NCBI GenBank assembly: GCA_013178155.1
Contig: JABLXH010000028.1
Span: 1 to 56,013 of the forward strand
Length of the DNA: 56,013 bases
Origin: Armatimonadota bacterium
Lineage (GTDB): Bacteria > Armatimonadota > Zipacnadia > Zipacnadales > UBA11051
Direction: 5' to 3'
Position numbers and translations under genes: made by a program. Below, piece by piece: positions 16,531 through 26,123 of this stretch (position 1 is its first letter; each line of letters starts with the position of its first letter). The notes under the pieces are model-generated. The model saw only the letters and a list, made by a program, of their open reading frames with translations, did not search any database and was not told the DNA's origin.

Positions 16531-18384
16531 TCACGGCTCCATGAAAAGCATTGTCTCCATGAACGTCTGCTGGAACTCCGGCCTTTGGGCCAGTTCCAGG
16601 TGTTGGGCCGTCTGCGCAATGCTGCAGGCGAGTTGGCGCTGCTCCGCAGAGATCAGAGCCATCATCGCCCCCGCGCCCGCGGCGTTACCGACGCCGCGAA
16701 CTCTGTCGGCCTCAACCGGAGGTAACATGCCAATGCGCAGGGCGCTCTCCGGCCGAATGTGGTTGCCAAAAGCTCCCGCCAGCAGCACCTCCTCCACATC
16801 ATCCAACTCCAACTCGGCTTCGCGAAGGAGCAACTCCACAGCCGCTCTTACGGCACCCTTCGCCAGTTGTATCTCGCGCACGTCACGCTGTGACAGGTAA
16901 ACCGGGCGGCCTGTGTGCGCCTCATCGGCCGAGGCCAGCACCATACGCCGCTGGGGGCCCTCTCCTGTCAGCCGGCGAGCCAGACTCGGAGGCAGAGAGT
17001 CAAGGGCGTCGTCGCCGACCATGCGCCCCATCATGTCCACGAAGCCCGCCTCCAGCGCTACCGCCATCGCATCAAAGAGACCCGAACCACAGATGCCAAC
17101 CGGTGGCTGATTGGCGATCGTCGTGATGTGCAGGTCGCCGTCGGGCAGGTCCACCGCCGATATGGCGCCGGGGGCAGCGCGCATTCCCTGCTCGATCTGA
17201 GCCCCCTCGAAGGCCGGGCCCGCGGCGCAGGAAGCGCACAGCAGCCGTTCGCCGGTCCATAAGACTACTTCGCCGTTGGTGCCGATGTCAATCGCCAAGA
17301 CGGGCCGTTTGCGTTCGACCAGACGGGTAGCCAGGATGACACCGACCGTATCCGCCCCTACATACCCGGCGATCACCGGCAAGGTGACCACCCGGCCCTC
17401 CGCATGCATGCGAATACCCACATCACCGGGCGCCACCGTCATGCAAGCGGCGTTGACCGGAATGTAAGGGGCTTCGGCGATGTAGCGGGGATCAAGGCCG
17501 AGGAACATGTGGTGCATGCAGGTGTTGCCGACCACAGTGATCTCGTAGAGGCGCTCTGGCCCGGCGCCGTAACTCGACAGCGCCTGTCCCAGCACCTGGT
17601 TCACCACGCCCGCGGCTTCTCGCTGCAGGCGACCCAGACCATCCGGCGCCGTCTTGGCATACTCGGTGCGGGAGATGACGTCAGCCCCGTGCTGTCCCTG
17701 GGGGTTATGCGCCGCGCCGGACCCGATGTGTTCGCCAGTGACCAGGTCCACCAGGTAGGCCACCACCGTCGTCGTGCCGATATCAACGGCAGCGCCAAGG
17801 GGGTGCTGGGCCGCCCCTGGCGCCGTAACCTCCAACAGACGCCCCTCACGGGCCGTAACCGCAACACGGAAGTCGTTGTCGCGAAGGACCCGGGGCAGCG
17901 CCCACAGCGCCCGCGGCGAAGCCTCCCGGCACGGCAGTACGCCCTGAAGACCGTCGCACAGTCGCTGAAAGTCGCTTCGCTGATCCTGAAGCGAGGGTTT
18001 GCTCAGGCTGACCACCGCGTGCTTTACGACGGGGTCGGCCTGAAGGCCCTCCAGCAGGTGGTCCTCCAGCGGCTTCTTGCCCACGACTTCCTGCTCAGGC
18101 TGAGCCCATACCTCCACATCGGTCTCAACCAGGGCCTGGCAGGCCAGACGCGTGCCGGAGGCTAGCTCTTCGGGGGAGAGAACAGCGCGCTCCTGCTCCG
18201 TTACGGGGCTGCATTGTCCCTTGAGGATCTGAACCTTGCATTTACCGCAGCGGCCGCGTCCCCCGCATGGAGCGCTCAGGGGCAGCCCAGCGCTTACAGC
18301 GGCACCCAACAGCAATTCGCCGGCGGGAACCACCGCGGTGGCACCGCCGGGCGCAAAGGTCACCCGGACTTCACTAATCTTCAC
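16531..18384 (-). CDS. Ferredoxin-ASKHA corrinoid reactivation protein (RACo/DUF4445-like)
   Basis: A 617-aa protein with an N-terminal [2Fe-2S] domain (Cys40, Cys46, Cys49 and Cys82, pattern CX5CX2C...C), a middle linker, and a large ASKHA ATPase domain. The phosphate-binding segments GAAVDIGTTTVVAYLVDL and VLAIDIGTNGEVVL, and the late LLAGAFGNHIRPESALRIG, are all present. Family members reduce inactive cob(II)alamin to cob(I)alamin on a partner corrinoid protein using ATP. The GTG start has GGAGAG upstream. It precedes the corrinoid protein by 88 bases and follows a TPR gene by 40. The functional pairing with the corrinoid protein is well supported by context. Confidence 0.92.
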   Translation of the reverse strand: MKISEVRVTFAPGGATAVVPAGELLLGAAVSAGLPLSAPCGGRGRCGKCKVQILKGQCSPVTEQERAVLSPEELASGTRLACQALVETDVEVWAQPEQEVVGKKPLEDHLLEGLQADPVVKHAVVSLSKPSLQDQRSDFQRLCDGLQGVLPCREASPRALWALPRVLRDNDFRVAVTAREGRLLEVTAPGAAQHPLGAAVDIGTTTVVAYLVDLVTGEHIGSGAAHNPQGQHGADVISRTEYAKTAPDGLGRLQREAAGVVNQVLGQALSSYGAGPERLYEITVVGNTCMHHMFLGLDPRYIAEAPYIPVNAACMTVAPGDVGIRMHAEGRVVTLPVIAGYVGADTVGVILATRLVERKRPVLAIDIGTNGEVVLWTGERLLCASCAAGPAFEGAQIEQGMRAAPGAISAVDLPDGDLHITTIANQPPVGICGSGLFDAMAVALEAGFVDMMGRMVGDDALDSLPPSLARRLTGEGPQRRMVLASADEAHTGRPVYLSQRDVREIQLAKGAVRAAVELLLREAELELDDVEEVLLAGAFGNHIRPESALRIGMLPPVEADRVRGVGNAAGAGAMMALISAEQRQLACSIAQTAQHLELAQRPEFQQTFMETMLFMEP

Positions 18385-18424
18385 GGCCGCTCTCCGTCAG
18401 ACCCGCGGGGCTGTTCTCGGCCCC

Positions 18425-18784
18425 CTAGTAGTAACGCAACTGATTGCGGGCCTCGTCAGCCTCGCGACTGCTGCCGTCAATCTCGATGACGCGCTCGAAA
18501 ACTGGTTTGGCCTCGTCAAACATCCCTAACATGGTCTGATGTTTGGCGAGGTCCAGCAGATAGCGCTGGCTGGAAGGATCCAGTTCGGCTGCCTTTTCCA
18601 GACAGGCGATGGACTCGTCAAACTCACCCATGTTCATGAGTGTCAGCCCAAGGCCCCACCAGGCCTCTGCTGCCCCCGGGTCGCTGCCCACGATGGACCT
18701 GTAAAGACCGTGGGCAGTCTCGTAGTCGCCGTTAACGCGACTCGCATGAGCAGCCGCCAGATCGTGGTTCGAGCTCTCGGCCAT
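18425..18784 (-). CDS. Small TPR protein
   Basis: A 119-aa soluble protein made of three TPR-like helical pairs, for example YETAHGLYRSIVGSDPGAAEAWWGLGLTL and DESIACLEKAAELDPSSQRYL, described here by position 25-110 rather than in full. TPRs bind peptides or partner proteins; no enzyme domain is visible. The ATG is chosen because GGAGGG lies five bases upstream; another ATG six codons further upstream has no such site. It lies just upstream of the RACo-like gene on the same strand and could be its partner, but it also resembles generic TPR proteins. Function not assigned. Confidence 0.8.
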   Translation of the reverse strand: MAESSNHDLAAAHASRVNGDYETAHGLYRSIVGSDPGAAEAWWGLGLTLMNMGEFDESIACLEKAAELDPSSQRYLLDLAKHQTMLGMFDEAKPVFERVIEIDGSSREADEARNQLRYY

Positions 18785-18891
18785 CGGTGCCCTCCGGGGC
18801 AAGACGCTGTCCCGCGGTGCCAGACCATATATGATGATGGCACAGGAAGCATAACCAGAACAAGGCAGAAAGGCAAGCCCGAATCGACTCT

Positions 18892-19833
18892 CTAGCCTGG
18901 CAAGAGAAGGTCGCCCGCCCGTAGGCGCGCCCCCCGCATGTATTCGGCCCCGCTCATCACCCTGCGCCCGCGCGGACGTACAGCAACAAGCTCCACCGCG
19001 CCATCACCCGTGGCAACAATTGGGCCAGTTTGTTTCCCGACGTCTACGATTGTACCAGGTATCGCCACCGAATGGAAGTCCGCAACGACACGCACCCGCA
19101 CGATGCCGAGCGGGTCGGTCCCGACGCGGCAATAGGCTCCTGGCCACGGGTTCAGGGCGCGGACCCGATTGCTGATGCTCAGCGCGCTGTGGCTCCAATC
19201 AATGGCGCTGTCAGCCTTGGTCAGGCGTGGAGCCCATGTTGCCTTCTCATGGTCTTGCGGGATGCGAGGGGCTGTGCCCGCCATCACTTGCGGTAGAAGC
19301 TCGCGGACCAACTCAACGCCAAGCGCGGTCAGACGAGCGGTGAGTGTCGCCGCATCGTCATCGGCGCCAATGGTGAGCCGGCGCTGGCCCACGATATCCC
19401 CAGCATCGAGTTCGACCGCGAGGTGCTGCAGGGTGACACCCGTTTCTGTGAGACCTTCCAGCAGCGCATGCTGCACAGGGGCGGCCCCGCGAAGCTTCGG
19501 CAACAGGGAGTAGTGCACGTTGAGGGCTGCCACCCTCGGCAGACTCAGAAACTCAGGGCAGAGCATCTGCCCGAAAGCCACCACCAGGACGATGTCAGGC
19601 TCCAGGGCTCCCAGTTCGGCGATCAGCGCCGGGTTGCGGCATGTCGCGGGCTGAAAGAGCCGCAAGCACCGCGCCTGCGCCGCGAGCTTGACAGGCGGCG
19701 GGCAAAGCCGGCGCCCGCGGCCCGCGGGCCGGTCAGGCTGCGTGACGACTGCCACGATCTCTCCGCCCGCCTGCTCAATGGCAGGCAGATAGGGACAACT
19801 GCATTCCGGGGTACCCAGGAAGATGACCCTCAA
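18892..19833 (-). CDS. fmt: Methionyl-tRNA formyltransferase
   Basis: A 313-aa enzyme that formylates initiator Met-tRNA with 10-formyl-tetrahydrofolate. The N-terminal catalytic domain has VIFLGTPECSCPYLPAI, VVTQPDRPAGRG, and NVHYSLLPKLRGAAPVQHAL, which contains the folate-binding and catalytic Asn/His. The C-terminal tRNA-binding beta-barrel has RVRALNPWPGAYC. The start is TTG inside a 4-bp overlap with the def stop (TTGA), with GGGGAAGG three bases upstream. Coupling of def with fmt is common because deformylase removes the formyl group added here. It is the last gene of the gmk-to-fmt group. Confidence 0.95.
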   Translation of the reverse strand: MRVIFLGTPECSCPYLPAIEQAGGEIVAVVTQPDRPAGRGRRLCPPPVKLAAQARCLRLFQPATCRNPALIAELGALEPDIVLVVAFGQMLCPEFLSLPRVAALNVHYSLLPKLRGAAPVQHALLEGLTETGVTLQHLAVELDAGDIVGQRRLTIGADDDAATLTARLTALGVELVRELLPQVMAGTAPRIPQDHEKATWAPRLTKADSAIDWSHSALSISNRVRALNPWPGAYCRVGTDPLGIVRVRVVADFHSVAIPGTIVDVGKQTGPIVATGDGAVELVAVRPRGRRVMSGAEYMRGARLRAGDLLLPG

Positions 19834-20447
19834 GGCCCTTCCCCCGCCGGGTCTGGCTCGGCGCTTTTCGCCTCTTGCTCCGCCTGGCGGCGACGCAGAC
19901 GCTCAAAGGCGGCCATGACCTCTTCCAGTGGGGCCGGCTCCCACCGGAATCCGTCCTCTTCGCGCTCATCGGGGACCGCCCACTTCAGACTGCCCGGCTC
20001 GGCCCGGTCCACGAACAGGACACCGTCGAGATGGTCAATCTCATGCAGCAGACACCGAGCCAGCAGGCCGGTGGCTTCCACCTTCACATGCTGTCCGCTC
20101 TCATCCTGGGCACTGACGACCACCCACTCCGGGCGCGTCACTTCGCCATGCAAGGTCGGGAGGCTGAGACACCCCTCATACCCTGTCTGCTCTCCTCCGC
20201 GGCCACGGACGCGGGGATTCACGAGCTTGTAGACCTTCTCGCCCTTGTCCTCCGTGTGCTCGAGTGCGACGATGCAACGCACCGACTCGCCCACCTGGGG
20301 CGCCGCCAGCCCGATACCGGGAGCCTCGCGCATCGTCTCCACCATGTCGTCCAGTAACTGGCGGATCCAGTCATCCACCTCGCGCACCCGCTCCGCCTTC
20401 CGCCGTAGCACGGGGTCTCCGCAGATGAGAATCTTGCGCACTGCCAT
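19830..20447 (-). CDS. def: Peptide deformylase
   Basis: A 205-aa metalloenzyme that removes the N-formyl group from new proteins. All three family motifs are visible: GIGLAAPQVG (residues 45-54), EGCLSLP (metal Cys) and HEIDHLDG (two metal His and catalytic Glu). It has a C-terminal extension of about 40 residues rich in Glu/Arg (PLEEVMAAFERLRRRQAEQE), longer than in E. coli. The ATG has AGGGTGG upstream. The stop overlaps the fmt start by 4 bp and priA ends 20 bases upstream of it. Confidence 0.97.
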   Translation of the reverse strand: MAVRKILICGDPVLRRKAERVREVDDWIRQLLDDMVETMREAPGIGLAAPQVGESVRCIVALEHTEDKGEKVYKLVNPRVRGRGGEQTGYEGCLSLPTLHGEVTRPEWVVVSAQDESGQHVKVEATGLLARCLLHEIDHLDGVLFVDRAEPGSLKWAVPDEREEDGFRWEPAPLEEVMAAFERLRRRQAEQEAKSAEPDPAGEGP

Positions 20448-20467
20448 TCACGCCACCCTTTGCCCCA

Positions 20468-22954
20468 TCACATCATATCGGTGGGGTCTACATCAACCGT
20501 AACTGTAACCCCGTTAGGGATTTCATACCTGCCAAGCGCCTCCGCTGTCAAGTCAGGCAGGGATGCGGCCTCTGTGGTCTTCAGCAACAGCGCATGCCGG
20601 TACTTGCCGCGAAGCTTGCGCAGGGGGGCTTCAGCGGGCCCCAGATAGTGCGTGGCCCCACTGCGGTCATCCAGGCCCATCTGGTCCAGGAGCTGGGCGA
20701 ACTGACTGGCCGCGGTCGCCGCGGCCCGGTCTGACTCGGAGGCAAACACCAGGCGCGCCAGTCGGCAGAAGGGCGGGTAGAGGTTTCGGGCCCGGCCCTG
20801 CATTTCGCGCTCGTAGAAGGAACGGTAATCATGGCGACTGGCCGCCTGGATTGCATAGTGCTCGGGGTTGTAAGTCTGCACCAGGACCTCGCCCGGGCGC
20901 TCCGCCCGTCCGGCCCGTCCGGCAACCTGGGTCAGTATCTGGAAGGTGATCTCACCAGCGCGGAAGTCAGGACGGTGCAGGCCCGTGTCGGCGTTGAGGA
21001 CGCCAACCAGCGTCACGCGCGGGAAGTCATGGCCCTTGGCGATCATCTGCGTGCCTACGAGAATGTTGGCCTCCCCACTGGCGAAGGCGCTCAGAATCCG
21101 CCCGTGGGCTCCCTTGTGCCCGATGGTGTCCCGGTCCATGCGAGCCACCACCGCCTGCGGGAACTCGCGCGCGACCTGGTCAGCAATCCGCTCGGTCCCC
21201 AGACCGTGGAAGCCGACGTCATGGCCCTGGCAGTTGGGACACTGGTCGGGCACATGGTGCGCGTAGTCACAGTGGTGGCAGCGCATGGTATGGCTCTGGT
21301 GATGATAGGTCAAAGAGATGTCGCAGTCGGGACAGCGCAGAGCATAGCCGCAGTCGCGGCACATCACGAAGGTCGAGAAGCCGCGCCGGTTCAAGAACAG
21401 CATGACCTGCTCGCCCGCGTTGAGGCGCTGGTCTATGGCCTCCAGAAGCTGCGTGCTGAAGATCTGATCCCGGCTGCTCAGGACCTGGCCGCGCAGGTCC
21501 AATATCTCCACTGCCGGGAGGGGGCGGTCATCAACGCGCGACGGCAGCTCCAGCAGGTGCAGGTCGGTATGCTCCGCCGCTGCCTCATGGTAACGAGTGA
21601 CATCGGGCGTGGCGCTCCCCAGCAGCAGAACCGCATTCGCCAGACGTGCTCGCTGGCGGGCCACTGCCACCGCGTGGTAACGGGGTGGCTGGTCCTGCTT
21701 GTAGGCAGCTTCGTGTTCCTCGTCAACCACGATCAGCCCCAGGTCCGACAGGGGCGCGAACAGCGCCGAACGGGCACCGATGACGATGCGGGCATCACCA
21801 CGCTGCAGGCGGTGCCACTCGTCGAAGCGCTCGCCCTGGCTCAGGCCACTGTGCATCAGAGCCAGTTGCGAACCGAATCGGGCGCGGAAGCGGCCCACCA
21901 TTTGCGGCGTCAACGAGATCTCGGGCACCAGCACGATGGCCGAGCGCCCCAGCCGCAGGGCCAGGTCCGCGCAGTGCAGGTATATCTCCGTCTTGCCGCT
22001 GCCGGTCACCCCATGGACCAGCAACTCAGCATTGCAGCGGGTCGCCAGGCAGGTCTCGGCACGCTGGTAGACCGCCGCCTGGTCCGGATTGAGCTGCAGC
22101 GGCGCGGCCGAGGTCCCTTCCCAGTCGGGCAACTGCGGCTCGCGCTCTTGTACCTCCAGGTGAACACTCACCAGCCCCTTGCGTACCAGGCCCTGGACCG
22201 CCTCGCGGTTCAACTCGGCGACACTGGCCGTCATGTCCTGGGTGGCCAGCAGGGTGGCGATAACCTCAGCCTGCCGTGGCGCCCGCTCCTGCAGCTCGTC
22301 CAGCAGCTCGTCCCAGGACTGGTCGCTCTCCACCAGACTGGCCACTTGCCGCTCGAGAGCCTGGGCGGTGGGACGCTGCAACTCGCGGCGAACGACGACG
22401 TAGCCGCGTTTGACAAGAGCACCCACAGCGCTTTCCAGCATCGAGGGCGTGACCTCCGCATCCTGCTGCTGCAGACCCTTCAGCAAGACCTCGAACTGCA
22501 GTTCCCCTCCCGCCTCCTGAAGCTCCCGCAAGATCGCCTGCTGGCGCGGTGCACGCTTCAGGTGGATCAGCAGTCCTCTCTGTCCCCCCTCGGCCGTCGT
22601 GCACACCACGCGTCGCGTCTTGCGGCCGCTGCCGGGGGGCAGCAGGAGCCGCAACGCGTCGGCCAGCGGCGCCACATACTCCCGGGACAGCCATTCGGCG
22701 AGAGCCAGGGCCTGTGCATCGAACAGCGGGTAGTCCAGGAGCAGGCCGAGGATGGCCCGCAACCTCACTCCTGGCGGGGCCTGCTCAGTAAGCGCGGTCA
22801 CAAAACCCGGAAGCTGCTGAGCGCCAAAGGGAACCAGCACATAGCTGCCCACGGCCACCCGGGCTCGCAGTTCGTCCGGCACGAGATAGGAGAACGCCCG
22901 GTCCAGGGAGCGGCCCGGGCGATCAATGAGCACCTGCGCATAGGGCTTGTTCAT
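20468..22954 (-). CDS. priA: Primosomal protein N', replication-restart helicase
   Basis: An 828-aa DNA helicase that reloads the replisome at stalled forks. Order of parts: N-terminal 3'-DNA-end-binding domain (AQVLIDRPGRSLDRAFSYLV), winged helix, helicase lobe 1 with Walker A VTGSGKTEIYLH and DEEH box IVVDEEHEAAYK, and a zinc-binding insertion (CRDCGYALRCPDCD and CHHCDYAHHVPDQCPNC, eight Cys). Lobe 2 follows (QMIAKGHDFPRVTLVGVLNA, QVAGRAGRAERPG). Length is slightly above the E. coli protein. The position between metK and def is the usual one in Firmicutes-type clusters. The antisense open frame of 840 codons here is only a shadow. Confidence 0.97.
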   Translation of the reverse strand: MNKPYAQVLIDRPGRSLDRAFSYLVPDELRARVAVGSYVLVPFGAQQLPGFVTALTEQAPPGVRLRAILGLLLDYPLFDAQALALAEWLSREYVAPLADALRLLLPPGSGRKTRRVVCTTAEGGQRGLLIHLKRAPRQQAILRELQEAGGELQFEVLLKGLQQQDAEVTPSMLESAVGALVKRGYVVVRRELQRPTAQALERQVASLVESDQSWDELLDELQERAPRQAEVIATLLATQDMTASVAELNREAVQGLVRKGLVSVHLEVQEREPQLPDWEGTSAAPLQLNPDQAAVYQRAETCLATRCNAELLVHGVTGSGKTEIYLHCADLALRLGRSAIVLVPEISLTPQMVGRFRARFGSQLALMHSGLSQGERFDEWHRLQRGDARIVIGARSALFAPLSDLGLIVVDEEHEAAYKQDQPPRYHAVAVARQRARLANAVLLLGSATPDVTRYHEAAAEHTDLHLLELPSRVDDRPLPAVEILDLRGQVLSSRDQIFSTQLLEAIDQRLNAGEQVMLFLNRRGFSTFVMCRDCGYALRCPDCDISLTYHHQSHTMRCHHCDYAHHVPDQCPNCQGHDVGFHGLGTERIADQVAREFPQAVVARMDRDTIGHKGAHGRILSAFASGEANILVGTQMIAKGHDFPRVTLVGVLNADTGLHRPDFRAGEITFQILTQVAGRAGRAERPGEVLVQTYNPEHYAIQAASRHDYRSFYEREMQGRARNLYPPFCRLARLVFASESDRAAATAASQFAQLLDQMGLDDRSGATHYLGPAEAPLRKLRGKYRHALLLKTTEAASLPDLTAEALGRYEIPNGVTVTVDVDPTDMM

Positions 22955-22984
22955 CGGTGCGGCTCGTTTCGTCGCGGGGGCGGT

Positions 22985-24130
22985 CTACAGGCCTGCCTCG
23001 GCTCGCAGCATTGGTACGGCGTCGAGCTGCTCCCAGGTGAACTCGGGCTCGTTGCGCCCAAAGTGACCGTAGGTGGCGGTCTTGCGGTAGATGGGCCGAC
23101 GCAGTTGCAGCTTGTCTATGATCGCCTTGGGCGACAGGTCGAAGCACCTGGAGATGATGTCGGCAATGCGCTCTTCCGGGATGGTCTCTGTGCCGAAACA
23201 GAAGACGGCCACGGAGAAGGGTTCGGGGTCGCCGATGGCGTAGGCGATCTCCAGTTCGCAGCGCCTGGCCAGCCCCGCCGCCACCACATTCTTGGCGATG
23301 TAGCGGCACATGTAGGCTCCGGAGCGATCTACCTTGGTTGGGTCTTTCCCTGAGAAGGCGCCCCCACCATGACGGGCAAGGCCGCCGTAGGTGTCAACGA
23401 TGATCTTGCGTCCCGTGACCCCCGTGTCCGCTTGCGGACCACCGATGACGAACTTGCCGGTGCGGTTGACCAGCACCTCCAGCCCCTCGTCCCGGAGACT
23501 GTCGGGGATGATCGGGTCCACGACCCACTGCACCAGGTCCCCCTTGATCTCGTCCTGCTCCAGACCCTCGCGGTGCTGCGCCGCCAACAACACCTTCACC
23601 ACGCGCACCGGCCTGTCGTCCTCATATTCCACCGTCACCTGCGTCTTGCCGTCGGGGCGCAGGTATGACAACTCCCCGCTCTTGCGGACGTCGGCCAGAC
23701 GTTTGGCGAGCTTGTGGGCCAGCACGATGGGCAGCGGCATGTACTCCGGGGTCTCGTCCGTGGCATAGCCAAACATCATCCCCTGGTCGCCGGCGCCGCC
23801 GCAGTCCACTCCCTGCGCGATGTTGGGTGACTGCTCATGAATGGCTACCAGCACCCCCAGCGTCTCACAGTCAAAGCCATACTTGGCCCGCGTATAGCCG
23901 ATGTCGCGGACGGTCTCGCGCACCACCTTGTCCACCGGCACATAGCACGTCGTGGTCACTTCTCCGGCCACGATGCAGGTGCCAGTGGAGACCATGGTCT
24001 CCACCGCCACGCGCCCCATCGGGTCCTCGCGCATGATATAGTCCAAAACGGCGTCGGAAACCTGGTCGCAGATCTTGTCTGGATGGCCTTCAGTAACAGA
24101 CTCCGAGGTGAGACGGCGCGTCTTCGGCAT
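22985..24130 (-). CDS. metK: S-adenosylmethionine synthetase
   Basis: A 381-aa enzyme making S-adenosylmethionine from methionine and ATP. It has [20 protein letters not shown] at the N-terminus, [16 protein letters not shown] in the middle, and [20 protein letters not shown] near residue 260. These are the ATP and metal binding segments of the family. The ATG is chosen 10 bases after a GAGGAG site; an ATG six codons upstream would fall inside coaBC. The enzyme feeds methylation reactions, which could include corrinoid reactivation pathways nearby, though housekeeping use is sufficient to explain it. Confidence 0.97.
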   Translation of the reverse strand: MPKTRRLTSESVTEGHPDKICDQVSDAVLDYIMREDPMGRVAVETMVSTGTCIVAGEVTTTCYVPVDKVVRETVRDIGYTRAKYGFDCETLGVLVAIHEQSPNIAQGVDCGGAGDQGMMFGYATDETPEYMPLPIVLAHKLAKRLADVRKSGELSYLRPDGKTQVTVEYEDDRPVRVVKVLLAAQHREGLEQDEIKGDLVQWVVDPIIPDSLRDEGLEVLVNRTGKFVIGGPQADTGVTGRKIIVDTYGGLARHGGGAFSGKDPTKVDRSGAYMCRYIAKNVVAAGLARRCELEIAYAIGDPEPFSVAVFCFGTETIPEERIADIISRCFDLSPKAIIDKLQLRRPIYRKTATYGHFGRNEPEFTWEQLDAVPMLRAEAGL

Positions 24131-24134
24131 GCAA

Positions 24135-25382
24135 TCATCGCTCCTCACGAGCAGTCAGTAGGGCTGCAATCTCGGCCAGGATCACTTGCGCCACGGCGAG
24201 CTTGGACATCAGAGGCAGTGAACGCTCGGTGCCGTCACGTCGCAGAATGACAACCTGGTTGGTATCGGTCGCGAATCCGCCCCCCGGTTGCGTGACATCG
24301 TTGGCCACGACCATGTCCAGTCCCTTGGCTTCCAGCTTTGCGCGCCCCTTGGCCGCCGCATCACCGGTCTCCGCAGCAAAGCCAACCACGACAGCCGGAC
24401 GGGCCTTGCTGGTCACGGCCAGCAGGATGTCCCCGGTCTTGACCAGCTTCAGGTTCAGGTCCTCGCCCTTCTTGATCTTTACGTCGCTGTACTCCGCCGG
24501 GCGGTAATCCGCAGGGGCGGCCGCACTGATGAAGACCTCGGCGTCGGCCACCGCCGCCAGCACTGCCGCCTCCATCTCGGCGCAGGTTGTGACGTGCACC
24601 ATCTCCACACCGGGCAGATCGGACAGTGCGGTGGGGCCGGTGACCAGGGTGACGCTGGCGCCAGCCGCCGCGGCCGCCCGGGCCAGAGCGAACCCCATCT
24701 TGCCGCTGGAGCGGTTGCTCAGAAACCGCACCGGGTCCAGCGCCTCGCGGGTGGGACCGGCGCTGACCACGATACGCCGGCCTGTCAAGTCAAGCTCAGG
24801 CGTTGGTCCGGCCAGCGCCGTCTCGATGGCTGCCAGGAGGTGCTCTTCCGCAGCCAACCGCCCGGTGCCCTCAGCGCCGCAAGCCAGCCGCCCGGCCTCC
24901 GGCATGACAAACCCATAGCCGTGCCGCTTCAGAATGGCGATGTTCTCCTGGACGATGGGGTTGCACCACATCTGATCGTTCATCGCTGGAGCGAAGATGA
25001 CCGGGCACTTGGCGGCCATGATGGCCGTGGTAACCAGGTTGTCGGCAATGCCATGGGCTACCTTGCCGATGGTGTTAGCGGTGGCCGGTGCAACCAGCAG
25101 CACCTCGCCGAACTCCTGCAGGCTGATATGCTGCATCTCGTGCTTGAGATGCGGACTGAACATCTCGGTGTGCACTTCACGGCCCGTCAGCGTGGCGAAG
25201 GTGGTGGGTGTCACAAACCAGGTCGCCGTCTCCGTCATGACGACCCGCACCTCGGCCTCGCGGGCCCGCAGGCTGCTGACAAGGCCCGCCACCTTGTAGG
25301 CCGCGATCCCCCCTGTGACGCCAATGATGACACGGCGTCCGGCCAGAATGTCACCGCTGGGAGCAGTCTCAGCCATCGTCAT
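24135..25382 (-). CDS. coaBC: Bifunctional phosphopantothenoylcysteine decarboxylase/synthase
   Basis: A 415-aa fusion for coenzyme A synthesis. The CoaC half (residues 1-190) is an FMN-dependent decarboxylase with [33 protein letters not shown] and [10 protein letters not shown]. The CoaB half joins 4'-phosphopantothenate to cysteine with CTP and contains [20 protein letters not shown] followed by SSGKMG, and the conserved KIKK (residue about 298). Two ATGs two codons apart are possible; the ribosome site GGTGG suits the second (25376) slightly better. The gmk stop is only six bases upstream, so no rpoZ lies between them, unlike many bacteria. Confidence 0.96.
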   Translation of the reverse strand: MTMAETAPSGDILAGRRVIIGVTGGIAAYKVAGLVSSLRAREAEVRVVMTETATWFVTPTTFATLTGREVHTEMFSPHLKHEMQHISLQEFGEVLLVAPATANTIGKVAHGIADNLVTTAIMAAKCPVIFAPAMNDQMWCNPIVQENIAILKRHGYGFVMPEAGRLACGAEGTGRLAAEEHLLAAIETALAGPTPELDLTGRRIVVSAGPTREALDPVRFLSNRSSGKMGFALARAAAAAGASVTLVTGPTALSDLPGVEMVHVTTCAEMEAAVLAAVADAEVFISAAAPADYRPAEYSDVKIKKGEDLNLKLVKTGDILLAVTSKARPAVVVGFAAETGDAAAKGRAKLEAKGLDMVVANDVTQPGGGFATDTNQVVILRRDGTERSLPLMSKLAVAQVILAEIAALLTAREER

Positions 25383-25388
25383 CCACCG

Positions 25389-26018
25389 CTATTGCCCCGC
25401 TTCACGCAGGAGATCCTCCACAAAGGGGCGCCATTGGAGGCGGGTGAGCCGCTGGCGCTCGGCCAGAAGCACGCCCTGCAGGTTGTCTACCGCTGCGTCC
25501 AGGTCGTCATTGATGATGAGATACTCGAAGGCCTCCACATGGGCTAGCTCGTGAATCGCGCTGGCCAGCCGCTTGCTTGTGGCCTCCGCATCCTCGGTGG
25601 AGCGCCCCTGTAGGCGCTCCACCAGGGCGCCCCACGACGGCGGTGCGATGAAGACCAGCACCGCGCGCTCACCCAGTATCTGCCTGACACTGCGCGCGCC
25701 CTGGTAGTCAATCTCCAGGATGATGTCCTGCCCTGTCGCGAGAGCCTCCTCGACGGGCCGACGTGGTGTACCGTAGAGGAGGTCCTGGTGGACCACCGCC
25801 CATTCCAGCAGCTCACCAGCCTCGCGCATGCGGCGGAACTCATCGGTGCTCACGAAGTGGTAGTCTCGTCCCGCGACCTCGCCAGGACGCGGCGGTCGGG
25901 TCGTGCACGATACGGAGCGTGACACGTCGGGCAGCCGGGCGAGCATCCGCGCAATGACGGTGCCCTTGCCCACGCCCGAAGGACCCGATACGACCAGTAG
26001 AACCCCCTGTCTTGGCAA
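25389..26018 (-). CDS. gmk: Guanylate kinase
   Basis: A 209-aa enzyme converting GMP to GDP with ATP. The P-loop is VVSGPSGVGKGTVIARML, followed by SVSCTTRPPRPGEVAGRDYH (GMP binding) and ILEIDYQGARSVRQ. The start is placed at TTG (PRQGVLLVVSGPSG) because an earlier ATG would add 24 residues without family similarity, and because AGGGAG lies about 13 bases upstream. The resulting length matches the family. A TTGCAT-17-TAAACT promoter lies about 45 bases upstream, so gmk probably begins the operon. Confidence 0.94.
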   Translation of the reverse strand: MPRQGVLLVVSGPSGVGKGTVIARMLARLPDVSRSVSCTTRPPRPGEVAGRDYHFVSTDEFRRMREAGELLEWAVVHQDLLYGTPRRPVEEALATGQDIILEIDYQGARSVRQILGERAVLVFIAPPSWGALVERLQGRSTEDAEATSKRLASAIHELAHVEAFEYLIINDDLDAAVDNLQGVLLAERQRLTRLQWRPFVEDLLREAGQ

Positions 26019-26061
26019 GTGGATAGCTCGCTCCCTGCTTCCTTGATGGTGCCGTCCGCAG

Positions 26062-26090
26062 AGTTTAGCACACGGCCATAGGCGATGCAA
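26062..26090 (-). promoter_or_regulatory. Sigma-70-type promoter for the gmk operon
   Basis: On the minus strand TTGCAT (26085-26090) and TAAACT (26062-26067) are separated by exactly 17 bases. Transcription would begin near 26055, about 37 bases before the proposed gmk TTG. This is a prediction from consensus match only. Confidence 0.5.
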
Positions 26091-26123
26091 CGACGCGCCG
26101 TTGCCCCGGTCACGAACGTCTGT

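Noticed and set aside
16443-16619. N-terminal extension of the corrinoid protein
   Set aside because: The 59 extra residues overlap the RACo-like gene in another frame and bear no similarity to the family; a good ribosome site supports the shorter start.
20831-23353. Very long open frame on the strand opposite priA and metK
   Set aside because: It is antisense to well-conserved priA motifs, has odd His/Gln-rich composition, and matches no family; it arises from the GC-rich codon bias of priA.
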